Below, piece by piece: positions 7,493 to 14,959 of a stretch of DNA of 45,348 nucleotides. The position numbers were made by a program, and so were the translations under genes. The notes below the pieces were generated by a model. The model ran no database searches. It saw nothing but the letters and a program-made list of their open reading frames with translations, and was not told the DNA's origin. The first letter of the stretch is position 1, and every line of letters starts with the position of its first letter. This stretch comes from Candidatus Poribacteria bacterium (GTDB lineage: Bacteria > Poribacteria > WGA-4E > WGA-3G), in assembly GCA_022827225.1 (NCBI GenBank), contig JAJDTJ010000059.1, positions 1-45,348 on the forward strand, in the 5' to 3' direction.

Positions 7493-7864
7493 CTAAGCCT
7501 CAATGAGTTCGATCTGAACGTTGTCGGGTCCCTTGAAGAACGCCATCATCAACCCTTGCGGTTTCAGGTCTTCGAGTTCCGCGCCTTTCGCTTGGAGTCT
7601 TGCGACCTCTGCGTCGAGGTCCTCTACAGTGAAAGCGAGTTGGTAGACCCCCCAACGTGGATTGCCGGTGGTGTCCTCGACTTCCATATCACCGAGTTTA
7701 GGTGAGAGGAAGATCCGTTCGCCGCCGATCTCCATCCGTACGATTTTTAAGCCGCGGACTTCGACGGTTTCGTCAACCTTTCCATCAAACATCTCTTCGT
7801 AATAACGGACTGCGCCGTCAAGGTCTTCGCATCGGAGATGAACGTGGTGAAATGTAACTGCCAT
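7493..7864 (-). CDS. VOC/glyoxalase-fold protein
   Basis: A 123-residue protein of the vicinal oxygen chelate superfamily (glyoxalase I, dioxygenase, bleomycin resistance). It begins MAVTFHHVHLRCEDLDGAVRYYEEMF, with the first metal-ligand histidine, and has the second beta-alpha-beta-beta-beta module (WGVYQLAFTVEDLDAEVARLQAKG) ending in GPDNVQIELIE with the glutamate ligand. A longer frame to 8008 exists, but the ATG at 7864 is chosen because AGGAAA precedes it and the domain begins there. It is the first gene of the operon driven from the promoter at 7937-7965. Its substrate cannot be told. Confidence 0.85.
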   Translation of the reverse strand: MAVTFHHVHLRCEDLDGAVRYYEEMFDGKVDETVEVRGLKIVRMEIGGERIFLSPKLGDMEVEDTTGNPRWGVYQLAFTVEDLDAEVARLQAKGAELEDLKPQGLMMAFFKGPDNVQIELIEA

Positions 7865-7936
7865 TATCAAAATTTCCTTTCTTTGAAAATTGCGCTGTAG
7901 TAACACACCGAGTAAAAATGATCCAAGACAAATAAA

Positions 7937-7965
7937 ATTATCACACAATCCGTTGATTGTGTCAA
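7937..7965 (-). promoter_or_regulatory. Promoter with spacer-filling palindromic operator (VOC-queE operon)
   Basis: On the minus strand TTGACA (complement of 7960-7965) and GATAAT (complement of 7937-7942) are 17 nt apart, a near-consensus promoter. A perfect palindrome, ACACAATC-CGTT-GATTGTGT at 7943-7962, fills the spacer and overlaps the -35 box. A dimeric repressor binding here would block RNA polymerase, so this is a likely operator. Confidence 0.7.
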
Positions 7966-8001
7966 ATTGTTTTTTCGGGTTAGGGTGTGTAAATAATGAT
8001 A

Positions 8002-8031
8002 CTGGCAATTAAGGTGCAAATTGTGTATAAT
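8002..8031 (+). promoter_or_regulatory. Possible promoter of the STAS gene
   Basis: TATAAT at 8026-8031 is preceded by CTGGCA at 8002-8007 with an 18-nt spacer. The -10 is perfect and the -35 matches four of six positions. It lies about 60 nt before the ATG of the STAS gene. Confidence 0.5.
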
Positions 8032-8090
8032 AAAAACGGAAGTTAAATTGACGCTCTAATGTTCTTGGAAAACGAATAAGGAGGCGGAAT

Positions 8091-8432
8091 ATGTCCGTAA
8101 AAATTCGCCAGCAAAATGGCGTTACAATTGTGGAACCGAGTGGACGAATGATGGGAGCCGCAGCATCGGAGCTCCGTGAAGTGCTGACAGCAGAGGTGGA
8201 GGCATCCGATACCCCCCGGATCCTTATCAACTTTGAGAACGTCAACATGATGGACAGCTCGGGTCTCGGTTCTCTGCTTCAGGCGCGCGCGATTGCGAAT
8301 CGCAAGGAAGGACGTATCGGGGTCGTCAACGTTGCTAAACAGATCAGCAATCTGATTGTTGTTACCCGAATCGTCAACCATTTCGAGCACTTTGATAGCG
8401 AAGATGAAGCGATTTCAGAATTGTCCACCTAA
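8091..8432 (+). CDS. STAS-domain anti-sigma-factor antagonist
   Basis: A 113-residue SpoIIAA/RsbV-type protein. It is a single STAS domain with the phosphorylation motif MMDSSGLGSLL (D55, S56, S57, G58), whose serine is normally phosphorylated by an anti-sigma kinase to control partner switching. AAGGAGG stands 7 nt before the ATG. The gene is alone: no anti-sigma kinase, phosphatase or sigma factor is nearby, so its partners are elsewhere. It is divergent from the VOC operon and ends at a strong terminator. Confidence 0.9.
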   Translation: MSVKIRQQNGVTIVEPSGRMMGAAASELREVLTAEVEASDTPRILINFENVNMMDSSGLGSLLQARAIANRKEGRIGVVNVAKQISNLIVVTRIVNHFEHFDSEDEAISELST

Positions 8433-8455
8433 GTTCCACGGTTCAATGAAATACC

Positions 8456-8486
8456 AACGGGGTGGTTTTTACCACCCCGTTTTTTA
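8456..8486 (+). terminator. Rho-independent terminator after the STAS gene
   Basis: AACGGGGTGGT (8456-8466) pairs perfectly with ACCACCCCGTT (8471-8481) around a TTTT loop, and a run of six T follows. It begins 24 nt after the STAS stop. Confidence 0.93.
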
Positions 8487-8524
8487 TCACCTACAACTTC
8501 ATACTGTTACAGGCGAGGTATGAC

Positions 8525-10636
8525 ATGCTCTTAGAAAAATGGACGACGCTCCGAATTGAACAGGTCCACTTACTGGCACAGGAACTTGCAGCGCGAAATT
8601 TACCCGTCATCGATCAATTTGAGCCGGTCGCCGACATGGAAGAGCTCCTTGCCTTCACTGAAGCCAATCCGACCCCGACAATATTTATGCCGCAATATCC
8701 AGCTTGGCGGTTAGAATCCGTGGCATCGCGGGTGATTGAGGCGGTTGCGATTGCTGCACACGAACCGCTGACCGAATTCGGGTACCGTGAACTTGCACGT
8801 ATCCTATTAGAGCATACTGTCTACCTCTACGCGTATCCTCATGGCGATCCACGTCCGAGATTGGAAGCCGGAAGTGCTTTGGCACTTGCGGGCTGCATCT
8901 GTACTTCGCTCCCACAGTCCGAACTCTGGCGGTTCGCTGGGTTCGGAAGGATTTCGGCAGTACTTTCGGAGGTTGCACTAACACCGACAGATTCGCATCT
9001 CACCGGACCAATAGATGCTGCCTTCTCGCTTGCGAATGAACAGGACCTACCGATCTTGGCATCTGTGATTGAGACTTATAGGACGGTTCTCAAACGGAAT
9101 ATTAAGTTCAAAAATCAATTTAACTTGCCACTAAACGATAGCGACTTCTTTGACATGCTGAATTTAGATTTTCCGGGGCTCGAAGCCGTGAAAACCGCTA
9201 TTTTATCGGGCGACATAGATACCGCGAAATCTGCATACACCGACTTTGTAGTCCAGACTTGTAATCCCGATTCTACTGTATCCGACTATATTGCTGCTAA
9301 AACCTATCTCGAATGTCTACTTCGGTTGTCTATCCATCCGACACCAGCCATCATAGCGACGACAGAGATCGGGATCGCCGCGTGCCTGTTCCCAGAATTC
9401 CGATGGAGCGAGCATTTTCATAAACTGGCACTACACCGCTATCAGTGGATAGCCGAGGCATTCTTCCACACCGACGGTTTCCATAAGGATCGGACGTTGC
9501 GCGCCCAAGTTGAGGCGATTGCCCATTTCGCAAGATTCATATCGGTTCATGCAGAGATGGCAGTTCACCCGGAGATGGCGGTTCGTGCGGAGACAGCGGC
9601 GCGTGTCAATGATTTTGAAGAGATACAAACCTTTCTTGAGAAGTTGGTGGCGACGTGCATCCATTTGAGCAAACCGGATTACACGTTTCCAGCACTCGGG
9701 CGGCTTCCGGCACCCGATTTCGATGCCATCGAACTCTGCGAGATCGTTGATAGCGACTTCAGTATCGAGAATTTTCCGTATCCTGATACCACATCGTACG
9801 CGCTCCCGCAGACCGGTTGCTACGTGATGAGAGATGGTTGGGAAGAAGATGCACAATACCTATTTTTCGACGCGCATCCACCGACAGCACCTAACAATCC
9901 TGACCCATCACACCTCGTCCTATACGCGCATGGGCGGCAACTCACAACAAGTTCAGTCCGTGTGGTTGATACCGAATTATCAGTATCCGATGTGCTTGAT
10001 CCACGGTGGTTAACCGCACCTGCCTTCGATTTCGTCGAAACGTGGTATCAGAATTCGTCGGTCCACTACAAACGCTTTATTTTTTATCTCAAAGGCGAAT
10101 ACTTCATCTTGCATGATCTCCACCTCGGTGGAGAAGCGCGGACAGTGGAACAAGTTTTCCATCTCAATGGAGGCGCTAACGCTGCGGCAGAACGGGCATG
10201 GACACAAGACACGCACCTCTTCATCTCGACAACCGGGACGACGGACATCACTGTAGCGTTAGATGATGGCGCTGTTACCTATCGGTGTACCAGTGAACCA
10301 CCAATCGCGCTGAACACCTTGCTGTTTCCGATGAGACCGGGTATTCCGGGGCATCCGAAGATTTCCGTTCTCACTGTTGAGACAGATACCGATGTGCTCG
10401 CAACAGGCTTCACCCTCGAATTATCCGACACCATAGACCTGTTCCTTATCTCTGATGACGGTTTAGCGGAGATGTCAGCGGCAGATATTACGTTTGTTGG
10501 GGAGTGCCTTTTTTTACGGAGAGACGCTTCTGGATCGGTGTCTCAATACATCATACTGAACGGACGGTTTTTACAGGTAGGTTCGCAAGTCCTTGTAGAT
10601 TTAGATGAGCCTTGCGAAAGTTATGTACAGGTATAG
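8525..10636 (+). CDS. Heparinase II/III-like protein
   Basis: A 703-residue protein with the layout of heparinase II/III-type polysaccharide lyases: an N-terminal alpha-helical toroid region (about 1-420, including LDFPGLEAVKTAILSGDID, a typical segment of the family's N-terminal part) followed by a beta-sandwich part starting near TGCYVMRDGWEEDAQYLFF and continuing through HLVLYAHGRQL and YFILHDLHLGG. The ATG at 8525 is chosen for its GAGG 7-8 nt upstream. The H-x-H-x-D-type catalytic/binding motif usually seen after the YxxMR strand is replaced by HPPTAPNNPDPSH, so catalysis is uncertain. No signal peptide is evident. It may act on sulfated or uronic-acid glycans or be a non-catalytic relative. 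Confidence 0.75.
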   Translation: MLLEKWTTLRIEQVHLLAQELAARNLPVIDQFEPVADMEELLAFTEANPTPTIFMPQYPAWRLESVASRVIEAVAIAAHEPLTEFGYRELARILLEHTVYLYAYPHGDPRPRLEAGSALALAGCICTSLPQSELWRFAGFGRISAVLSEVALTPTDSHLTGPIDAAFSLANEQDLPILASVIETYRTVLKRNIKFKNQFNLPLNDSDFFDMLNLDFPGLEAVKTAILSGDIDTAKSAYTDFVVQTCNPDSTVSDYIAAKTYLECLLRLSIHPTPAIIATTEIGIAACLFPEFRWSEHFHKLALHRYQWIAEAFFHTDGFHKDRTLRAQVEAIAHFARFISVHAEMAVHPEMAVRAETAARVNDFEEIQTFLEKLVATCIHLSKPDYTFPALGRLPAPDFDAIELCEIVDSDFSIENFPYPDTTSYALPQTGCYVMRDGWEEDAQYLFFDAHPPTAPNNPDPSHLVLYAHGRQLTTSSVRVVDTELSVSDVLDPRWLTAPAFDFVETWYQNSSVHYKRFIFYLKGEYFILHDLHLGGEARTVEQVFHLNGGANAAAERAWTQDTHLFISTTGTTDITVALDDGAVTYRCTSEPPIALNTLLFPMRPGIPGHPKISVLTVETDTDVLATGFTLELSDTIDLFLISDDGLAEMSAADITFVGECLFLRRDASGSVSQYIILNGRFLQVGSQVLVDLDEPCESYVQV

Positions 10637-10711
10637 GTAGGAACACAGTGGTACGAGGAAATATTTTTACACACGGGGCAAAACATTTTTTCCCTCCTAA
10701 ATGTCAAGCGT

Positions 10712-12313
10712 CTAAAGGCGTTCGTTTGAAGGACGTTCCTGCACAACAGGTATCACGTAACTCCGAATTTCTACACCGTCGATGGTCTCAGTCTCAACAC
10801 GCGGTTCAGGCTCCTGACGATGATCAAATACAACATAGTATCCCTCTGTTGTCCGTTCTAACTTCAAGTATGCTGCGAGCTGTTTCTTGCCTGCTTGATA
10901 GCGATTATTGCCTCTCCAAATTTTTGTCTCAACGATGTATTTCTCCTGATTGTGAGTGATAAGGATGTCCATCCTGCCGCGTCCGGTTTGCACCTCTATG
11001 TGCATAACGCCACCGATACGTCTAACAAACTCGTCAAGATAGGCAAGCAAGAGGTGCCGTCCTACCGATTCTTGCGGCGTATCTGGGACCTGCAAAATTC
11101 TGAAACCTACCCGTGCTATGAAATGTTGGAAGTTATCAAGTACCGTCTTCATTTTAATATGTCCCGTAGGCGTGAGGTACTCACGAAATTCGTCACTAAT
11201 ATCTTCTGGGAAATATTCTTGCTCCAATCCGTTTACGAGTGGTTTAAACGCCCTCATGATACGGTAGAGATAGATCGGATTGAGAATCTCACACATGCCG
11301 TCATCACCTCTTGCGATGACCCCATAAGTGGCGAGTTCACTGATAATGTCATTATCGAGATTAAAATCAACGCCTTCGTCCCGTTCCATGATGCGCATCA
11401 GCATACTTTCAAAACGTGGGTTTTTTCGGATGTTGGTTATCAAATGCGTGATGTTGACATTGCTTTCCTTGAGGAGTTGTGTATGTGCCGTTGTAAAGTG
11501 TGCCATGGTAATCGGTTCGGTTTTCGGGGTATCTAATTCCTCGGTGAGGATTTGTGCAAATCGGTTGACGAGCACGGGGTGTCCGGCGGTCTGTTTGTGA
11601 ATAGATTCAATAACCTTTGGGTTAAACATCTGACCGACTTCATCTGTGTACTGTCCGATGAGTTCTTGCACCTGTTCAAGCGTAAAGTTCGGCAAATTGA
11701 ATTCATCTTGGATATTGAACGGGGAGATAGTTCTGTCGTAGTTCAACTGCGTGATACTCTTCACGCCAACAATGCTGACACTATGCGGACATCGAGAAAT
11801 AGCGTCTGAGACGTAGATACGGCGGAGCGAATGCAGAAAGCCTTTGACGGCTTCCTTTGGAATACCGTCAAATTCATCTATGATAAGGATGACGCATTGG
11901 TCGTCAAGGAAATTGGAAAAGTTTGTAAAGAATCTTCGCATTGAGAGATGATCGGTTATCTCTGCGTTGTCCAAAAAATCTGTCAGTGCTTTCGGGACTG
12001 TCTCTCGGCGTTGTAGAAAAACATTTTCTATCGCCTCGCGAATATCCTCGTAGAGTCCATCGTAAAAAACGGATGGCGTACAGTCCTCATACTCCTCAAA
12101 ATTTAATGAAATCGGAAAGTATTCTGATTCTTCGTCAGTGAATAGGTCTAAGGCGCGTTGGAAGAAAGTCGTCTTTCCGGTCTGCCGTGGCGCGAAGATA
12201 ACGATGTAACGACCTTCTTTGACGCGCCTGATGAAATCTGCGAGCTCAGCAGCGCGACTGACAACGTAGTGTTTCTGTGGATGAACGGGACCCTGCGTTC
12301 CAAAGCGTCTCAT
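10712..12313 (-). CDS. AAA ATPase fused to a PD-(D/E)XK nuclease-like domain
   Basis: A 533-residue protein. The N-terminal STAND/AAA-like ATPase has a Walker A loop APRQTGKTT (about 41-49) and a Walker B strand VILIIDEFDG (about 141-150). The C-terminal about 100 residues carry a PD-(D/E)XK pattern: an acidic residue in GRGRMDILI followed by YIVETKIW, as in the AAA/PDDEXK pair found in DUF1703-like proteins. The region between contains a helical, winged-helix-like section. The ATG at 12313 has GAGG 6 nt ahead; a TTG four codons earlier is less likely. Proteins of this layout are common in genomes rich in mobile elements and their function is unproven. It stands alone and converges with the heparinase-like gene. 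Confidence 0.8.
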   Translation of the reverse strand: MRRFGTQGPVHPQKHYVVSRAAELADFIRRVKEGRYIVIFAPRQTGKTTFFQRALDLFTDEESEYFPISLNFEEYEDCTPSVFYDGLYEDIREAIENVFLQRRETVPKALTDFLDNAEITDHLSMRRFFTNFSNFLDDQCVILIIDEFDGIPKEAVKGFLHSLRRIYVSDAISRCPHSVSIVGVKSITQLNYDRTISPFNIQDEFNLPNFTLEQVQELIGQYTDEVGQMFNPKVIESIHKQTAGHPVLVNRFAQILTEELDTPKTEPITMAHFTTAHTQLLKESNVNITHLITNIRKNPRFESMLMRIMERDEGVDFNLDNDIISELATYGVIARGDDGMCEILNPIYLYRIMRAFKPLVNGLEQEYFPEDISDEFREYLTPTGHIKMKTVLDNFQHFIARVGFRILQVPDTPQESVGRHLLLAYLDEFVRRIGGVMHIEVQTGRGRMDILITHNQEKYIVETKIWRGNNRYQAGKKQLAAYLKLERTTEGYYVVFDHRQEPEPRVETETIDGVEIRSYVIPVVQERPSNERL

Positions 12314-12443
12314 GTTTTTCCTCAAACCGTAGCACTCGGATTCTTATCACCGTTGGTTTAGATTAGGATACCATCTCAACCTTTCATTGTCAAGCGATTT
12401 TGTTGCTATGACGGAGACGTTTAACAGTTAGTTTCATCCACTA

Positions 12444-13154
12444 TCAATGAAAATTTAAGCCGATACTGAAACTGTTATCAAAATCTTCAAGAGAGATGCC
12501 AAAAGTTCCGGTTAGACTTATCGCTGGCGAGAATTCGACCACCAACCCTAAATTCCCTGCATAGCCAGAAGAGCTTCGATTACGACCCATCTCCTTAGCC
12601 TCTCCTTTTCTATCTATACGGGACCAAGAACGCGAATAGGACAGACCACAGAAGGGTCTTAGGGCCCAGCCGATACCAGTCTTTAGGCGTTTTGAAACAC
12701 CACCGCCACCGGCAAGTCCGTTCGTTCGGACACTGAGAAGTGTCTCATTTGTAGGATCATCAAGCCGCCGAGAAATTCCACTCGAAAATCCGGTATAAAA
12801 AGCACTCGTCAAAAAATAATCTAAACCCGTCCGTCCTAAAGGACCAACATGCCCCAGCCCAACGCCTATCATAACAGGTGGTGGAACATCAATTTCTGAA
12901 CCACCGTATTGATCCTCGTCCAAAACTCCCATATTTGTTACCAGACCAACCTTTGTCCGGCTATTAATACCGTAACTGAGATTCCCACCAATCCCCATAA
13001 TCTCTTGACGAATACTAAAATCAAGTCCGGTAAAGGCAAACCCGACAGCCATTTTCCCTTGCTGCAACTCGTATAAACCCATTTGAGAATACGCGGTAAC
13101 AGGGAGCAAAACCAATAAAAGAACCATGCAAGTCCATCTCTTATTTAACTGCAC
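12444..13154 (-). CDS. Secreted small beta-barrel-like protein
   Basis: Not assigned to a family. The 236-residue frame starts at GTG (13154) with AGGAG 7-8 nt upstream. Residues 1-24 are a Sec signal peptide ending TAYSQ. The rest is rich in glycine and alternating hydrophobic strands (VGFAFTGLDF, YGINSRTKVGLVTNMG, GLDYFLTSAFYTGF, FSIGLNF), consistent with an 8- to 10-stranded outer-membrane barrel that ends in an aromatic/histidine C-terminus. It is monocistronic. Confidence 0.65.
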   Translation of the reverse strand: MQLNKRWTCMVLLLVLLPVTAYSQMGLYELQQGKMAVGFAFTGLDFSIRQEIMGIGGNLSYGINSRTKVGLVTNMGVLDEDQYGGSEIDVPPPVMIGVGLGHVGPLGRTGLDYFLTSAFYTGFSSGISRRLDDPTNETLLSVRTNGLAGGGGVSKRLKTGIGWALRPFCGLSYSRSWSRIDRKGEAKEMGRNRSSSGYAGNLGLVVEFSPAISLTGTFGISLEDFDNSFSIGLNFH

Positions 13155-13243
13155 TTTTATTTCTCCTTCTACAAATCAGATTACACGGAATGCGAATCAA
13201 AGCATCTGCGCTTCCATGCGTACATTCAACCCAGGAATAGTAG

Positions 13244-13332
13244 AACTTACGCAGCCTCCACTGCAGGCGGGGTTTAAAACCCCGCCTGCAGTGCGTCAGA
13301 AGTCCGTTATCATGGAAAGATGCGTAAGTCCT
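13244..13332. repeat. MITE-like inverted-repeat element
   Basis: The ends AACTTACGCA (13244-13253) and its near-perfect complement TGCGTAAGTCC (13321-13331) bracket a perfect 15-bp palindrome centred on 13276 (CTGCAGGCGGGGTTT and complement, 13261-13291). No ORF is inside. The same end sequence GGACTTACGCA occurs at 3893-3903. The structure fits a miniature element moved by an unseen transposase. Confidence 0.6.
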
Positions 13333-13416
13333 CAATAGGTAACCTGTTACAACGTTTTCGCAATAGATTATGTTTACATTACCGTGATTAGAAGTTACTA
13401 AAGCATGGAGAGGACA

Positions 13417-14952
13417 TCACAAAGAGGCTTGCTGCAAGAGTTCTCGGTTCGCAAAGGCGGTATCAGGGTCACCGTCAAAAATCACTGCCCCGTCATGGAG
13501 TAAGAGAATACGGGTGGCGTATTTCAAGGTGAGTTCAGTGTCGTGCGTTGCGAAGATGAGGGTTTTGTTTTCGTGTTGGATCTGGTCGTGTAGTTCGTCC
13601 ATCAGGCGATGGAGATGCCGCGCGTCTTGACCTGTCGTCGGTTCATCAAGGAGGAAAAGGTCGGGATGTAATGAAAAAGTTGCGGCGACAGCGACGCGCT
13701 GACGTTGCCCGCGCGATAATGCGTACGGAGCCTCTGCAGCAAAATTGACCAAATCGAACTGGGATAACGTCCTATTGCCTCGGGCCTCGAGGTCCTGCGT
13801 CGAGAATTTAAGGTTTTTGGGACCGAAGGCTACCTCATCACGGACGGTTTCTGCCTGTAGCAATAAATCTGGGTTCTGAAAAACGATACCGACTTTGCCT
13901 GCCAACTTGTGGCGTTTCAAACGACTACACGACTGACCATCAATAGTAACCTCACCCGATGATGGACGCAGCAGACCGGCAATCAGATGTATCAATGTTG
14001 TTTTACCGGACCCGTTTGCCCCCATAACTGCTATCACCTCACCGCGTGACACCACACAAGAAACTTCGTGGACGGCATCGCTGGCGGTTTTAGGGTAGCG
14101 GAAGCAGAGGTTTCTGATACTAAGGAGTTCCGAGCCGTGCCCTGTATCCGATAGGCGTTCACGTCTTGGAATTGGAGCTTTTGATCCGACATCTTCTGAC
14201 CCACGGACAGCCTCTGGAACCTGTACGCCTAAACGTCTATACGGTGTGAAGTCTCGAAACGCCTCGGTTTTTGGAAAGTCCAGACAGAGTTTGCCATTGT
14301 CCATCAGCCAGACATGATCGCACAACGATGCCACCTCTCGCGTGCGATGCGTTGCTAAGACAACCGTTATACCGAAGTCGTTATTGAGCTGCTTCACAAT
14401 ATTAAGAATGTCGCGTGTGCCTTTAGGGTCAAGGTGGCTGGTCGGTTCATCTAAGAGTAAGACTTCTGGCTGCATCGCACAGACGGCAGCGAGCACGACA
14501 CGCTGTTTTTGTCCCCCGGAAAGCGATGCAATCTCACGTTCCTCAAATTCTTGTAAACCGACCTGTCTCAAAGCAGAAGTTATCCGTGCCTGCATTTTTT
14601 CAGGCGGGAACCCGAGGTTTTCGAGTCCAAAAGCGATTTCATCTTCGACGAGCGTACAAAAGAGTTGATCATCAGGATTTTGGAAGAGGAGGGAAACTTT
14701 TTGGCACGTGGTAGCAAGCGGTTGCGTCGCTATATTTTCACCATCAAGATGGACAGTCCCGCTGAGAACACCGGCAGAGGCGTGCGGGATCAATCCGTTC
14801 AAGGTCCGCAATAAGGTAGATTTACCACACCCCGTTGGTCCCGTCAACAGCACAAATGCCCCAGCGTCGATACGGGTTGTGATATTGCGAAGTGTCGGGA
14901 TCTCTCGACCCGGGTATGTAAAACGGAGGTTTTCTATTTCAATGCACGCCAT
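13417..14952 (-). CDS. Double ATPase of ECF/CbiO type (two fused ABC domains)
   Basis: A 511-residue protein with two complete ABC ATPase domains in tandem, as in YkoD/EcfA1-EcfA2 fusions that power energy-coupling-factor vitamin or metal importers. Domain 1 has GPTGCGKST, LSGGQKQR and VLLLDEPTSHLD; domain 2 has GANGSGKTT, LSRGQRQR (glycine of LSGGQ replaced by R) and LFLLDEPTTGQD. The Q-loop FQNPDDQLF of ECF ATPases is present in domain 1 and FQNPDLLLQ in domain 2. It begins 7 nt after the radical SAM stop and is likely translated with it. No EcfT or S component is in the window, so the transport substrate is unknown; the pairing with a B12-binding enzyme hints at, but does not prove, cobalamin or cobalt uptake. 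Confidence 0.85.
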   Translation of the reverse strand: MACIEIENLRFTYPGREIPTLRNITTRIDAGAFVLLTGPTGCGKSTLLRTLNGLIPHASAGVLSGTVHLDGENIATQPLATTCQKVSLLFQNPDDQLFCTLVEDEIAFGLENLGFPPEKMQARITSALRQVGLQEFEEREIASLSGGQKQRVVLAAVCAMQPEVLLLDEPTSHLDPKGTRDILNIVKQLNNDFGITVVLATHRTREVASLCDHVWLMDNGKLCLDFPKTEAFRDFTPYRRLGVQVPEAVRGSEDVGSKAPIPRRERLSDTGHGSELLSIRNLCFRYPKTASDAVHEVSCVVSRGEVIAVMGANGSGKTTLIHLIAGLLRPSSGEVTIDGQSCSRLKRHKLAGKVGIVFQNPDLLLQAETVRDEVAFGPKNLKFSTQDLEARGNRTLSQFDLVNFAAEAPYALSRGQRQRVAVAATFSLHPDLFLLDEPTTGQDARHLHRLMDELHDQIQHENKTLIFATHDTELTLKYATRILLLHDGAVIFDGDPDTAFANRELLQQASL

Positions 14953-14959
14953 GCTCCGG

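Noticed and set aside
7865..8008. N-terminal extension of the VOC protein to 8008
   Set aside because: The extra 48 codons cross the promoter and palindrome at 7937-7965, and a ribosome-binding site precedes the ATG at 7864, so the shorter start is used.
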